A stretch of DNA of 64,000 nt from Lacinutrix himadriensis (GCF_001418105.1 NZ_LIQI01000014.1:169955-233954), one strand, 5' to 3'. Shown: positions 1-9,859, counted from the first letter of the stretch. Made by a program: numbers and translations. The notes: generated from the sequence alone by a model not told the origin.

Positions 1-1070
1 GGGAGCATACACAAGCAAAACTCTTTAAAGTATCTATAAAAAGTTTAGCATTAGAACAAACGCAAAGTGTAGGTTCTTCTTTTATAAATGAATTAAAAAA
101 TATTTTCATCACCATATTGTCTGCCAAACTAGTAATAGATGGCGAAATCACCTTAGGTATGATGTTGGCTATTTCATACATCGTAGGGCAATTAAATTCT
201 CCTGTTATGCAACTTATAGGTTTTGTTAGAGAATTACAAGATGCTAAAATATCATTAGATCGTTTAAGTGAAATCCATAATATGGAAAACGAAGAAATGG
301 ATCCACAAAACAAAATAAAAGACATTCCTAAAAGCGGTAAAATCTCCATTAAAGATCTAACCTTTAAGTATACAGGATCAGATATTGAAGTATTAAAAGA
401 CTTAAATCTTAGTATTCCAGCTAATAAAACAACAGCAATTGTTGGTACAAGCGGAAGTGGAAAAACCACTTTAATGAAATTACTTTTAGGCTATTACAAA
501 CCAAATGAAGGAGACATTTTAATAAATCAGTCGTCTTTACAAAACGTTTCTCAAAAATCATGGAGAGATCATTATGGCGTGGTGATGCAAGAAGGTTATA
601 TTTTTAATGACACCATTGCAAATAATATTGCTATTGGTGAAGACACTGTAGATAAAAAAAGACTAGCACACGCGATTGATGTTGCTAATATTAGAGAGTA
701 CATAGAGTCTTTACCTCTAGCATACAACACTAAAATAGGTGCAGAAGGTACTGGTTTAAGTACCGGACAAAAGCAGCGTTTATTTATTGCTAGAGCCGTT
801 TACAAAAATCCGGATTATTTGTTTTTTGATGAAGCAACTTCTGCTTTAGATGCTAATAATGAAAAGGTAATCATGGAAAATCTGGATACTTTTTTTGAAG
901 ACAAAACCGTAGTCGTGATTGCGCACAGATTAAGTACTGTTAAAAATGCACACCAAATTGTAGTTTTAGATAATGGAAAAATAGTAGAAATAGGAAATCA
1001 TAATGAATTAGTAATTAAAAAAGGAAATTATTACAACCTGGTTAAAAACCAATTAGAACTTGGGAATTAA
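1..1070 (+). CDS. Peptide-exporting ABC transporter, 5'-truncated by window edge
   Basis: The reading frame is open from base 3, so the gene begins outside the window; a TTG at 117 is not the true start. The visible part is the end of the membrane domain followed by a complete ATP-binding domain. Walker A is GTSGSGKTT, the signature LSTGQKQR, Walker B YLFFDEATSALD and the switch histidine lies in VIAHRLST. The stop overlaps the ATG of the HlyD-type gene by one base, and a double-glycine-leader peptide follows. This context suggests a bacteriocin-type exporter of the inner membrane, normally carrying an N-terminal C39 leader peptidase. That domain would lie off the window and is inferred, not seen. 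Confidence 0.9.
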   Translation, partial: EHTQAKLFKVSIKSLALEQTQSVGSSFINELKNIFITILSAKLVIDGEITLGMMLAISYIVGQLNSPVMQLIGFVRELQDAKISLDRLSEIHNMENEEMDPQNKIKDIPKSGKISIKDLTFKYTGSDIEVLKDLNLSIPANKTTAIVGTSGSGKTTLMKLLLGYYKPNEGDILINQSSLQNVSQKSWRDHYGVVMQEGYIFNDTIANNIAIGEDTVDKKRLAHAIDVANIREYIESLPLAYNTKIGAEGTGLSTGQKQRLFIARAVYKNPDYLFFDEATSALDANNEKVIMENLDTFFEDKTVVVIAHRLSTVKNAHQIVVLDNGKIVEIGNHNELVIKKGNYYNLVKNQLELGN

Positions 1071-2359
1071 TGTCAAAAAAACTTGAAGAAATAGAATTAA
1101 GAAGTGAGCAGGTACAAGACATATTGTCTTATGTACCTCATTGGATGATACGTTATGGCAACCTTCTATTTTTAGGTTTAATCCTTTTGTTCTTTAGTTT
1201 AAGCTGGCTTATAAAATATCCAGATGTCATTGCCACAGAAGTATTATTGACTACTAAAATACCACCTGAAAAACTAATTGCACAAAGTACAGGTAAACTA
1301 GAAGCCATTTTAATAAAAGAAAATGACTTGGTTATTAAAAACAGTCCTTTAGCAATTATAGAAAACACCTCAAACTTTGAAGATGTTTACAGACTAAAAG
1401 CCATTATAGATACTATAAAACTGAATACCAAATCTTTTAATTTCCCTGTGCATGAATTACCTGTTTTGTTTTTAGGAGATATTGACACACAATATGCTTT
1501 ATTTGAAAACAGCTACCTTCAATATACATTAAACAAAGATTTAAAACCTTTCTCTAATGAAGCGATGGCTAATAAAAATTCTATTTCAGAATTACATAGA
1601 AGACTTCAAAATGCCAACCAACAATTAGCTTTACATCGTTCTGAATTAAGTCTAAAAAAAATAGACTTAGAACGCAACAAAAAGTTATTTAATAAAGGAG
1701 TAATATCTAAATTAGATTTAGATCAAAAACAAATAGAATATCATCAAGCCGTTGGTAACATAAAAAGTTTTGAATCTTCCATTTCTCAAATACGGGAATC
1801 TATTAGTAATGGAAACAAATCTTCTAAAGGCACAGAAATAAATAGAACCAAAGAAGAAATGATGCTATTAAAAAGTGTCATTCAATCTTTCAAGCAACTT
1901 AAAAAAGCGGTTAAAGATTGGGAAACACAATATGTATTAAAATCGAATATAAATGGAAAAGTAGCATTTTCTAATTACTGGAGAACAAACCAAACCGTAA
2001 ATCAAAACGATCTGATTTTTACTATTATCCCAACAGAAAGCTCCACATTTATTGCAAAATTAAAAACACCAGCTACTAATTCTGGAAAGTTAAAAGTAGG
2101 ACAAAGCGTCAATATTAAATTAGAAAACTATCCCGAAGCTGAATTTGGAACCCTGCAAGCCAAGGTAAATCACATCTCATTGGTTGCTGATAAAGAAGGT
2201 TTTTATATAGTATTAGCTGAGTTGCCAGAGCATTTAATAACCTCTTATAAAAAACCAATAGACTTCAAACAAGAAATGTCTGGTACGGCAGAAATTATAA
2301 CCGAAGACTTACGCTTAATGGACCGGTTCTTTTACCAAATAAAAGACATTTTTAAATAA
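1070..2359 (+). CDS. HlyD-family secretion adaptor (periplasmic membrane fusion protein)
   Basis: The 429-residue protein has a short cytoplasmic N-terminus, one membrane segment at about residues 28-50, a lipoyl-like half near 70-95, a long coiled-coil region at about 165-280 and a C-terminal beta-barrel region. This is the layout of adaptors that link an inner-membrane ABC exporter to an outer-membrane channel in type I secretion. It starts in the stop codon of the ABC gene, so the two are translationally coupled. No outer-membrane TolC-like gene is seen in the window; it may lie upstream. Confidence 0.9.
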   Translation: MSKKLEEIELRSEQVQDILSYVPHWMIRYGNLLFLGLILLFFSLSWLIKYPDVIATEVLLTTKIPPEKLIAQSTGKLEAILIKENDLVIKNSPLAIIENTSNFEDVYRLKAIIDTIKLNTKSFNFPVHELPVLFLGDIDTQYALFENSYLQYTLNKDLKPFSNEAMANKNSISELHRRLQNANQQLALHRSELSLKKIDLERNKKLFNKGVISKLDLDQKQIEYHQAVGNIKSFESSISQIRESISNGNKSSKGTEINRTKEEMMLLKSVIQSFKQLKKAVKDWETQYVLKSNINGKVAFSNYWRTNQTVNQNDLIFTIIPTESSTFIAKLKTPATNSGKLKVGQSVNIKLENYPEAEFGTLQAKVNHISLVADKEGFYIVLAELPEHLITSYKKPIDFKQEMSGTAEIITEDLRLMDRFFYQIKDIFK

Positions 2360-2441
2360 AACATTCTCTCGCGAGGAATAGACACAAACCTAGAGTGTCA
2401 TTAAATGATCTAGGCAAACTTAATTTACAAATATTTTTATT

Positions 2442-2615
2442 ATGAAAAATTTAAAAAACTTAGGAAAAGCTTTAACTAAAGCAGAACAAAGAACTATTAA
2501 TGGTGGACGTGCTTGTAGAGTAGACCTTCCTTGTCCAGAAGGATATAAATGTGTAACAGACGGTAACCCTTGGGGATTTTGTCGTCCAGCTAGACCAATA
2601 ATATCTCCATTTTAA
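2442..2615 (+). CDS. Double-glycine-leader Cys-rich peptide, probable bacteriocin-like export substrate
   Basis: A 57-codon ORF starts 82 bases after the HlyD stop. The first 22 residues look like a bacteriocin-type leader: LKNLGKALTKAEQ followed by TINGG, with cleavage expected after Gly22. The 35-residue core is basic and carries four cysteines (25, 31, 37, 47), spaced C-x5-C-x5-C-x9-C. Two disulfides are therefore possible. It contains PCPEGYKC and ends in a Pro-rich tail (RPIISPF). Position behind an ABC/HlyD pair supports export with leader removal. Whether the product is antimicrobial, a signal or a modified natural product cannot be told from sequence. Confidence 0.85.
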   Translation: MKNLKNLGKALTKAEQRTINGGRACRVDLPCPEGYKCVTDGNPWGFCRPARPIISPF

Positions 2616-2708
2616 ACTAGTCAAATTACTTTTAACGTTCTAACTTAGCCAGAACATCTATTTCTTTTTTATAAGAAGCGACTACTAGTTCAATGAGTTA
2701 GAATAACA

Positions 2709-2740
2709 AAAAAAGCCTTTCCAACTGGAAAGGCTTTTTT
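2709..2740. terminator. Bidirectional intrinsic terminator
   Basis: A perfect 14-bp stem (AAAAAAGCCTTTCC) with loop AACT is flanked by A and T runs. It lies between the convergent peptide gene and valS and can serve both. Confidence 0.85.
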
Positions 2741-2762
2741 ATTTAATATATGTTCTAAGCGT

Positions 2763-5399
2763 TTACTTCAAACTAGCCAAACTAGCTTTTAGAGTTTCAA
2801 TCTTAGCCAAAGCATCTGCTTCTTTTTTACGTTCGTTTGCAATCACTTGTTCTGGTGCTCCTGCAACAAAACGTTCGTTAGATAATTTCTTTTGCACAGA
2901 TTTAAGAAAACCTTCCGTATACCCTAATTCTTCGGTTAACTTTTTAATTTCTGCTTCAATATCTATAGCGCCATCCATTGGTATAAAATACTCGTTAGAT
3001 TTTACTCGAAACGTTAAAGCGCCTTCTACAGGTTCTTTTACATATTCTATAGCTTCTAAGTTTCCTAGTTTTGCAATAACTTCATCAAATGTAGTATCCG
3101 AATTTTCATTATTAATCACTGAAAAACCAATAGCATCTTTAAACGCAATATTCTTTTCTTTTCTAACCGTTCTTATTCCCGAAATTACTTCCGAAGCAAA
3201 TTCAAACTGAGAAATAATCTCCTTGTCCACCGGTTTAGATTCTGGCCATTTTGCAATTATTAATGCTTCTTCTGGCGTACGCTCTGCAATATATTGCCAA
3301 ATATCTTCCGTTAAGAAAGGCATAAATGGATGTAATATTTTTAAGTTATCCTCAAAAGCAGCCATTACTTTATTATAAGTAACCGCATCAATTGGTTGTT
3401 GGTATGCTGGTTTTACAATCTCTAATAACCATCCGCAGAAATCATCATAAATCAACTTATAAATAGACATTAAAGCGTCACTTAAACGGTATTTACTAAA
3501 GTGGTCTTCAATTTCTACTAAGGCTGTTTGAAACTTTGCTTCGTACCAATCTAAAGCTATTTTACTCGAGTTTGGTTGTTCTATAGTATCACTAACCTCC
3601 CAAATATTTGTAAGATTAAATGCATTCCATACTTTGTTCCCAAAGGCTTTTCCTTGTTGACAAAGGGCTTCATCAAACATTAGGTCGTTTCCTGCTGCAC
3701 TACTAAATAGCATACCTACACGAACACCATCTGCACTATATTCTTCAATTAATTTTAAAGCATCTGGTGAGTTCCCTAAAGATTTACTCATTTTACGACG
3801 TTGCTTATCGCGAACCAAACCAGTTAAATATACATTGTTAAATGGCTTTTCATCCTTATACTCGTAACCTGCAATAATCATACGTGCTACCCAAAAGAAT
3901 AAAATATCTGGTCCAGTTACTAAATCATTAGTAGGATAGTAATATTTTATGTCTTCGTTTTCCGGATTACGTATGCCGTCAAAAACAGACATTGGCCATA
4001 ACCAAGAGCTAAACCATGTATCTAAAGCATCTGTATCTTGTTTTAAATCGGAAGCTTTTAAATCGGCTTTACCTGTTACTTTTTGCGCTTTCTCAACTGC
4101 TAATTCGATAGTTTCGGCTACTACAAAATCTTCTTTTCCGTCGCCATAGAAATACGCAGGAATTTGTTGTCCCCAAAGTAACTGACGAGAGATATTCCAA
4201 TCGCGAATATTCTCTAACCAGTGACGATATGTATTTTCAAATTTCTTCGGAAATAATTTAATCTCAGCATCTTCCCCTAAAACAGCTTCAATTGCTGGTT
4301 TTACCAACTCTTCCATTTTTAAAAACCATTGATCACTTAATCTCGGTTCAATAACAGCTTTGGTTCTTTCTGAAGTACCTACTTTATTCATATGTGTTTC
4401 AGTCTTCACTAAAGCACCTATTTTTTCTAATTCTTTGCTTACTGATTTTCTAGCAACAAAACGATCTTGACCTTCAAATTGCAATCCGAAGCTATTTAAT
4501 GTCGCATCTTCATGAAAGATATCAATCACTTCTAGTTTATGCTTATCTCCAAGATTTTTATCATTCTCATCATGTGCAGGTGTTACTTTTAAACAACCTG
4601 TTCCAAATTCTACATCAACATATGCATCTTCAATAATAGGAATCACACGATTACAAATTGGTACAATCGCTTTTTTTCCACGTAAGTGAGCAAAACGTTC
4701 GTCTTCCGGATTAATACATATTGCTGTATCTCCAAAAATAGTTTCCGGACGTGTAGTTGCGATCGTTAATGTATCGTCGCTTCCTTCAATTTTATAATTG
4801 ATATAATATAGGTTTCCTTGGCGTTCTTCATGAATTACTTCTTCATCAGACAAGGTTGTTTTTGCTTCTGGATCCCAGTTTACCATTCGGTAACCTCTGT
4901 ATATTAATCCTTTTTCATGTAAGTCCACAAAAACCTTAATTACAGATTCAGACATATCATCATCCATTGTAAATTTAGTTCTGTCCCAATCACAAGAACA
5001 CCCTAATTTTTTAAGTTGTTCTAATATTACTCCTCCATATTCTTCGGTCCATTCCCAAGCATGTGCTAAAAACTCTTCTCTTGTTAAATCGTTTTTATCT
5101 ATTCCTTGTTCCTTTAACTTTGCAACAACCTTAGCTTCTGTAGCAATAGATGCGTGATCTGTTCCAGGAACCCAACAAGCATTTTTACCTAACAAACGTG
5201 CACGACGTATAAGCACATCTTGTATAGTATTGTTAAGCATGTGTCCCATGTGTAAAACTCCAGTTACATTTGGTGGCGGAATTACAATGGTATATGGTTC
5301 TCTTTCATCTGGTGTGGAATGAAAATAATTATGTTCTGTCCAGTAGCTGTACCACTTACTTTCTACACTATTTGCATCATATTTTGATGGAATGTTCAT
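2763..5399 (-). CDS. valS: Valyl-tRNA synthetase
   Basis: This class I aminoacyl-tRNA synthetase charges tRNA-Val in the cytoplasm. The 878-residue protein shows the HIGH-type motif as HMGH within PPNVTGVLHMGHML near the N-terminus and KMSKS in RRKMSKSLGNSPD around residue 545. In between lies the editing (CP1) domain with TTRPETIFGDTA, and at the C-terminus is the ValRS coiled coil. An in-frame TTG at 5432 would add 11 residues, but it overlaps a TACTTTTG -7 box, so the ATG at 5399 is chosen. Confidence 0.97.
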   Translation of the reverse strand: MNIPSKYDANSVESKWYSYWTEHNYFHSTPDEREPYTIVIPPPNVTGVLHMGHMLNNTIQDVLIRRARLLGKNACWVPGTDHASIATEAKVVAKLKEQGIDKNDLTREEFLAHAWEWTEEYGGVILEQLKKLGCSCDWDRTKFTMDDDMSESVIKVFVDLHEKGLIYRGYRMVNWDPEAKTTLSDEEVIHEERQGNLYYINYKIEGSDDTLTIATTRPETIFGDTAICINPEDERFAHLRGKKAIVPICNRVIPIIEDAYVDVEFGTGCLKVTPAHDENDKNLGDKHKLEVIDIFHEDATLNSFGLQFEGQDRFVARKSVSKELEKIGALVKTETHMNKVGTSERTKAVIEPRLSDQWFLKMEELVKPAIEAVLGEDAEIKLFPKKFENTYRHWLENIRDWNISRQLLWGQQIPAYFYGDGKEDFVVAETIELAVEKAQKVTGKADLKASDLKQDTDALDTWFSSWLWPMSVFDGIRNPENEDIKYYYPTNDLVTGPDILFFWVARMIIAGYEYKDEKPFNNVYLTGLVRDKQRRKMSKSLGNSPDALKLIEEYSADGVRVGMLFSSAAGNDLMFDEALCQQGKAFGNKVWNAFNLTNIWEVSDTIEQPNSSKIALDWYEAKFQTALVEIEDHFSKYRLSDALMSIYKLIYDDFCGWLLEIVKPAYQQPIDAVTYNKVMAAFEDNLKILHPFMPFLTEDIWQYIAERTPEEALIIAKWPESKPVDKEIISQFEFASEVISGIRTVRKEKNIAFKDAIGFSVINNENSDTTFDEVIAKLGNLEAIEYVKEPVEGALTFRVKSNEYFIPMDGAIDIEAEIKKLTEELGYTEGFLKSVQKKLSNERFVAGAPEQVIANERKKEADALAKIETLKASLASLK

Positions 5400-5429
5400 A
5401 CTTTGGAATAGTTTTTGAATAATATTATG

Positions 5430-5437
5430 CAAAAGTA
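5430..5437 (-). promoter_or_regulatory. -7 box of valS promoter
   Basis: On the minus strand this reads TACTTTTG, a perfect match to the Bacteroidota -7 consensus TAnnTTTG, about 30 bases upstream of the ATG at 5399. Confidence 0.6.
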
Positions 5438-5644
5438 CTTATAATTTATATTTTGAAAAATATTAATGGGGTTTAATGTACCTTTAAGCCTAAAGTTTAT
5501 GTTAAGATTTATGCATTACATCCATTATTTTTGTAGAATGTGTGAAAAGTAAGTAAATTTACAATAGAAATAAAAAACAAAATAACACAAAATACTGTAA
5601 ATCAATTATTTGTGTTTTAAAATAAGAATAATTTAAATAAAAAA

Positions 5645-6064
5645 ATGATGAAACAAATACTTACAATTTTATTTATCGGAATATTTAGTTTTTCAATGAC
5701 TGCTCAAGCAAAAATTGAATTTAAAGAAACGACAGTAGATTATGGTACTATAGAAAAAGGTGCCGATGGTATTAGAACTTTTGAATTTACCAATACTGGA
5801 AACGCGCCACTTATTATATCTAAAGTATCTTCTAGTTGTGGTTGTACCGTACCATCTAGCCCTAAGGAACCAATTATGCCTGGAGCTACTGGAGAAATAC
5901 AAGTAAAATATGACACTAAGCGTGTAATGCCTATTAGAAAAACAATTACGGTTCTTTCTAATGCGGAAACACCAACGGTAGCATTAAAAATTAAAGGAGA
6001 AGTTATTGATCCAAGTAAAACAAGCGTTCTTGAAAAAAGAGAAAAAAGCGTAATGGAAAACTAA
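5645..6064 (+). CDS. DUF1573 domain secreted protein
   Basis: The 139-residue protein has an N-terminal signal peptide ending near FSMTAQA, so it should be exported to the periplasm or surface. The rest matches the DUF1573 pattern: DYGTIEKG, then FEFTNTGNAPLIIS, then SSCGCTVP, an Ig-like (ASPM-SPD-2-Hydin type) fold. The molecular role of the family is unknown. Two adjacent ATGs (5645, 5648) are possible starts. A possible -7 box TATTTTTG lies at 5526-5533. A strong terminator follows. Confidence 0.88.
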   Translation: MMKQILTILFIGIFSFSMTAQAKIEFKETTVDYGTIEKGADGIRTFEFTNTGNAPLIISKVSSSCGCTVPSSPKEPIMPGATGEIQVKYDTKRVMPIRKTITVLSNAETPTVALKIKGEVIDPSKTSVLEKREKSVMEN

Positions 6065-6088
6065 TTTTCTATAATAACACAAATTAAA

Positions 6089-6122
6089 AAAGGTTGTTTA
6101 CTATAAAGTAGACAACCTTTTT
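6089..6122. terminator. Bidirectional intrinsic terminator
   Basis: A 14-bp stem (AAAGGTTGTTTACT paired with AGTAGACAACCTTT, one G-U pair) with loop ATAA is followed by a T run. It sits between the convergent DUF1573 and aspartyl-protease genes. Confidence 0.85.
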
Positions 6123-6127
6123 TTTTA

Positions 6128-7471
6128 TTAAAACATTCCTTCTAATTCAAATTCAAAATCGAATTCTTTACCTAGCCTATTTATTTGTAGCTTTATAATT
6201 TTTCCATCTTTTTCATAAAAATATTGCGTGATATTTTGCAGGCTAAAATCTGACGTTTCTTTACCATTTATCTTCAATATAATATCTCCAACCTTTAGTC
6301 CTACCCTTTCTGCAGGAGAACCTTCTCTAAGTTCTACTATAGTATAGGAAGGTTTAACATACAACTTGTAATCATTATTATACGTAAACCTTATTCCCGA
6401 AGTATTATTTATACTATTAACATTATCTGTTTTTGTTCTTTTTGAGCCTCCAAAACTTCTTTCTCTAATTAGCCTAATGCCGTTTTGCTCTAACTCAATA
6501 CCGCTTTTATTATAACTAAAAGGGGCTTTAAAATACTTGCTTTTTTTTAACTGAAGCATAGACCTTTCATAATCAAAAACAACATGAAATCGTTTTAAAA
6601 TATTACCTGCAAGACTGCCATTTCTATCTTTATGGTTTTTCGCAAAGGAAATAGAAGTCGAATCTGGAAAGGCTACATTGGCATTTTCTAATGTAAAACT
6701 TCCAATACTAAATGCATCTACCTTAGATCTCTTCCCATATACACTTCCGTTTAATCCATGTCCTAAAAAATCAACAAAATGCGCTTCATTTGCATGAATT
6801 CCTAAAGAAACATCTTCAAATAACCATAGCGAATCACTACCGCCAGAATCTATTAAAAGTTTTACAGGAATTTCTTGATCTTCTATAGTAACATTGGCGT
6901 GTATATAAGGTTTCTTATTATAAAAATTTAAAGGGATAGATTCACAGTTTTTACAATCGGAATAACGATACACTTCATTTTCAAAAAACTTTATCGTTTT
7001 TGAAGAATAATTGATATCAATAACAAAGTCTTTAAAAAAATCATATCCAATAATACCATGAATTGGAAACCCTAACTTTGGCGCAAAATTTAGTTTAGAA
7101 TTATACACCACGTATAAATCTTCATTAATATTTATCGCATCTCCAATTTCAATTATATTATTTCTAGATCGCAATGCCTCCACAGGTTCTCCTTCTCCTA
7201 AACCACGAATTACAATTTTTTCAGAATTATTAATCTTTAAAGTTTCATTAACATTAAAGATGTTAAACAAAATAGGTTTACTCACTCCTGTATCTAAAAT
7301 AAAAGAGAGTTCAACGCCATTAATTTTTACAGGAACTATGATTAAATTATTAATTAATTTAAACTTTATCTTATCGCTTTTCTTTTTATTTTGAATCACA
7401 AAAGTGCCTTGAGAAAAACCAAAAAAAGGCAAACTGAAGACGATCAATAAAGTAAAAACTATTTTTTTCAT
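6128..7471 (-). CDS. Retropepsin-like aspartyl protease with C-terminal PDZ domain
   Basis: The 447-residue protein starts with a signal peptide (MKKIVFTLLIVFSLPFFGFSQG). Two aspartyl-protease half-sites are visible, SFILDTGVSKP and KLLIDSGGSDS, each with the catalytic D-T/S-G triad, so the domain is a tandem pepsin-like pair. A PDZ domain follows near the C-terminus (VVELREGSPAERVGLKVGDIIL). A periplasmic or envelope protease is likely; the substrate is unknown. The ATG at 7471 is preferred over an upstream start at 7498 because it opens directly on the signal peptide. Confidence 0.88.
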   Translation of the reverse strand: MKKIVFTLLIVFSLPFFGFSQGTFVIQNKKKSDKIKFKLINNLIIVPVKINGVELSFILDTGVSKPILFNIFNVNETLKINNSEKIVIRGLGEGEPVEALRSRNNIIEIGDAININEDLYVVYNSKLNFAPKLGFPIHGIIGYDFFKDFVIDINYSSKTIKFFENEVYRYSDCKNCESIPLNFYNKKPYIHANVTIEDQEIPVKLLIDSGGSDSLWLFEDVSLGIHANEAHFVDFLGHGLNGSVYGKRSKVDAFSIGSFTLENANVAFPDSTSISFAKNHKDRNGSLAGNILKRFHVVFDYERSMLQLKKSKYFKAPFSYNKSGIELEQNGIRLIRERSFGGSKRTKTDNVNSINNTSGIRFTYNNDYKLYVKPSYTIVELREGSPAERVGLKVGDIILKINGKETSDFSLQNITQYFYEKDGKIIKLQINRLGKEFDFEFELEGMF

Positions 7472-7592
7472 AAGGAAACAAAATACGGCGCGTATCAATT
7501 TACAAATCTTTCTTCTTAAATCTCGATTTTGTATTACTTTTAAAAAAACTTTGATTTAATTTTCGCAACTTTGTATCTCAAATACATATAAA

Positions 7593-8783
7593 ATGCCAGC
7601 TATTTCAAAAAAAGGGCAATTAATGCCACAATCTCCTATTAGAAAACTAGTTCCATTTGCTGAAGAAGCTGTAAAAAATGGAAAATCCATATACTATTTA
7701 AACATTGGCCAACCAGATATTAAGACGCCACAAATAGCATTAGATGCTATAAAATCTATTTCTTTAGAAGTATTAGCGTATTCTAGATCGGAAGGTTCTG
7801 AACAATACAGAAAAAAAATAGCAAATTACTATGCTAAAAATGACATTCAAGTTAGCCATGAGGACATCATTGTAACCACAGGAGGAAGTGAAGCATTGCT
7901 TTTTGCTTTTGGAAGCATTATGGATGTAGATGATGAAATTATTATCCCAGAACCTTTTTATGCAAACTACAATGGTTTCTCTACTTCTTCTGGAGTAAAA
8001 GTAGTTCCTGTAAATTCTAAGATTGAAGACAATTTTGCATTACCTCCAATTGAAGAGTTCGAAAAACTTATCACACCAAGAACCAAAGCAATTCTTATTT
8101 GTAATCCAGGAAATCCAACAGGTTACTTATATTCTAAAGAAGAAATTAAAAAACTTGCGGCAATAGTAAAAAAGCATGACTTATTTTTAATTGCAGACGA
8201 AGTATATAGAGAATTTGCTTATGATGGTAACACACATTATTCCATCATGCAAGAAGAAGGATTAGAAGAAAACGCCATCATGATTGATTCTGTATCTAAA
8301 AGATATAGTATGTGTGGTGCAAGAATTGGTTGTTTAGTATCTAAAAACAAAGAAGTCATTCAAACTGCACTAAAATTTGCACAAGCAAGATTAAGTCCGC
8401 CAACCTTAGCACAAATTGCAAGTGAAGCAGCTTTAGACACACCTCAAAGCTATTTTGATGATGTTATTGAAGAATACGTAGAAAGACGTAATGTTTTAAT
8501 AAGCGAATTACAAAAAATAGAAGGCGTACAAGTAGCAACCCCAAAAGGAGCGTTTTACTGTATCGCGCAATTACCAATAAAAAATAGTGATGCTTTTGCG
8601 CAATGGCTTTTAGAAGAATTTGAGGTAGATGGAGAAACGGTTATGGTAGCTCCTGCTGGCGGATTTTATTCTACGCCAGGCGTTGGTTTAAACCAAATAC
8701 GTATTGCTTATGTTCTTAAAAAAGAAAGCCTTATTAAAGCGGTACAGATTATTAAAGAAGCTCTTAAAGTGTATAAAGACTAG
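7593..8783 (+). CDS. Pyridoxal-phosphate aminotransferase, class I/II (AspC-like)
   Basis: The 396-residue, fold-type I PLP enzyme contains NPGNPTGY, the ADEVYREFAYDG aspartate that binds the pyridine nitrogen, and the Schiff-base lysine in DSVSKRYSMCGARIG (about residue 235). Family members transfer amino groups between aspartate or aromatic amino acids and 2-oxoacids; the substrate is not resolvable here. The TAG stop overlaps the GTG start of murB (TAGTG), so the two genes form an operon. Confidence 0.92.
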   Translation: MPAISKKGQLMPQSPIRKLVPFAEEAVKNGKSIYYLNIGQPDIKTPQIALDAIKSISLEVLAYSRSEGSEQYRKKIANYYAKNDIQVSHEDIIVTTGGSEALLFAFGSIMDVDDEIIIPEPFYANYNGFSTSSGVKVVPVNSKIEDNFALPPIEEFEKLITPRTKAILICNPGNPTGYLYSKEEIKKLAAIVKKHDLFLIADEVYREFAYDGNTHYSIMQEEGLEENAIMIDSVSKRYSMCGARIGCLVSKNKEVIQTALKFAQARLSPPTLAQIASEAALDTPQSYFDDVIEEYVERRNVLISELQKIEGVQVATPKGAFYCIAQLPIKNSDAFAQWLLEEFEVDGETVMVAPAGGFYSTPGVGLNQIRIAYVLKKESLIKAVQIIKEALKVYKD

Positions 8784-9796
8784 TGCAAATACAACATAAC
8801 ATATCGCTAAAAAAATATAACACTTTTGGTATCGATGCTAAAGCAAATCACTTTGTTTCCATTAATACTATCAAAGAGTTAAAAGAAGTGCTTCAACTGT
8901 CAGAATATCCTAAAAGATTTATTCTTGGTGGCGGAAGCAACATGCTACTCACCAAAGATGTAGAAGCATTAGTTATGCATATACATTTAAAAGGAATTGA
9001 AATTGTTTCGCAAGACGATTCTTCTGCTTTAGTAAAAGCGCAAGCTGGTGAAAACTGGCATAACTTTGTACTTTGGTGTTTGCAAAATGATTTTGGAGGA
9101 TTAGAAAACCTATCCTTAATTCCTGGTAATGTTGGTACAGCCCCAATTCAAAACATTGGTGCTTACGGCGTGGAATTAAAAGACGCTTTTGTTTCTTGCG
9201 AAGCCTTGGAAATAGCAACACTAGAAACAAAAACATTTACCAACGAAGCTTGTAATTTTGAGTATCGAAATTCTGTTTTTAAACAAGCATTAAAAGGAAA
9301 ATATATTATTACAAGTGTTCTTTTTAAACTAACCAAAAACAACCATATCCTTCGTACAAATTACGGTGCAATCGCTTCGCAATTGGAAGTAATGAAAGTG
9401 GAGGAGCCAACCATACAAGAAGTTTCTAAAGCGGTTATTGCCATTCGTGAAAGTAAATTACCAAACCCAAAAGAAATTGGAAATAGCGGAAGCTTTTTTA
9501 AAAACCCGGTGATTTCTTTACAAGATTTTGAGAAATTAAAACAAAATTTTCCAGAAATACCAAACTATCCAGTTTCTAGTTCATCTATAAAAATACCTGC
9601 AGGTTGGCTTATTGAAAAAGCTGGTTTTAAAGGAAAACGTTTTGGCAACTATGGTGTACACGAAAAACAAGCATTAGTTTTGGTGAATTATGATAATGCA
9701 AAGGGTTCCGAAATTTTAAAACTTTCCAAAGTAATACAAGAAACAATAATGCGTATCTTTAATATTTATATAGAAGCAGAAGTAAATATTATTTAA
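8783..9796 (+). CDS. murB: UDP-N-acetylenolpyruvoylglucosamine reductase
   Basis: MurB reduces UDP-GlcNAc-enolpyruvate to UDP-MurNAc with NADPH and FAD in cytoplasmic peptidoglycan precursor synthesis. The 337-residue protein has FAD-binding motifs RFILGGGSNMLLT and SLIPGNVGTAPIQNIGAYGVE. The catalytic serine is in GNSGSFFKNPV, and the terminal glutamate region is EAEVNII. The layout is that of the E. coli-like (type I) enzyme. It starts at GTG inside the stop of the aminotransferase gene. Confidence 0.95.
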   Translation: MQIQHNISLKKYNTFGIDAKANHFVSINTIKELKEVLQLSEYPKRFILGGGSNMLLTKDVEALVMHIHLKGIEIVSQDDSSALVKAQAGENWHNFVLWCLQNDFGGLENLSLIPGNVGTAPIQNIGAYGVELKDAFVSCEALEIATLETKTFTNEACNFEYRNSVFKQALKGKYIITSVLFKLTKNNHILRTNYGAIASQLEVMKVEEPTIQEVSKAVIAIRESKLPNPKEIGNSGSFFKNPVISLQDFEKLKQNFPEIPNYPVSSSSIKIPAGWLIEKAGFKGKRFGNYGVHEKQALVLVNYDNAKGSEILKLSKVIQETIMRIFNIYIEAEVNII

Positions 9797-9812
9797 TCTT
9801 AAAATAAATCTA

Positions 9813-9820
9813 TAACTTTG
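9813..9820 (+). promoter_or_regulatory. -7 box upstream of ECF sigma gene
   Basis: TAACTTTG matches TAnnTTTG perfectly and lies 40 bases upstream of the TTG start at 9860. No clear -33 element is seen. Confidence 0.5.
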
Positions 9821-9859
9821 ATATCCCATAAGTTAGAAAAACACTAAACAAATCATCTT

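Noticed and set aside
2361..2441. Riboswitch or attenuator before the double-glycine peptide
   Set aside because: Only short GACAC/GTGTC and CCTAG/CTAGG pairings are present; no known riboswitch pattern or T run is visible.
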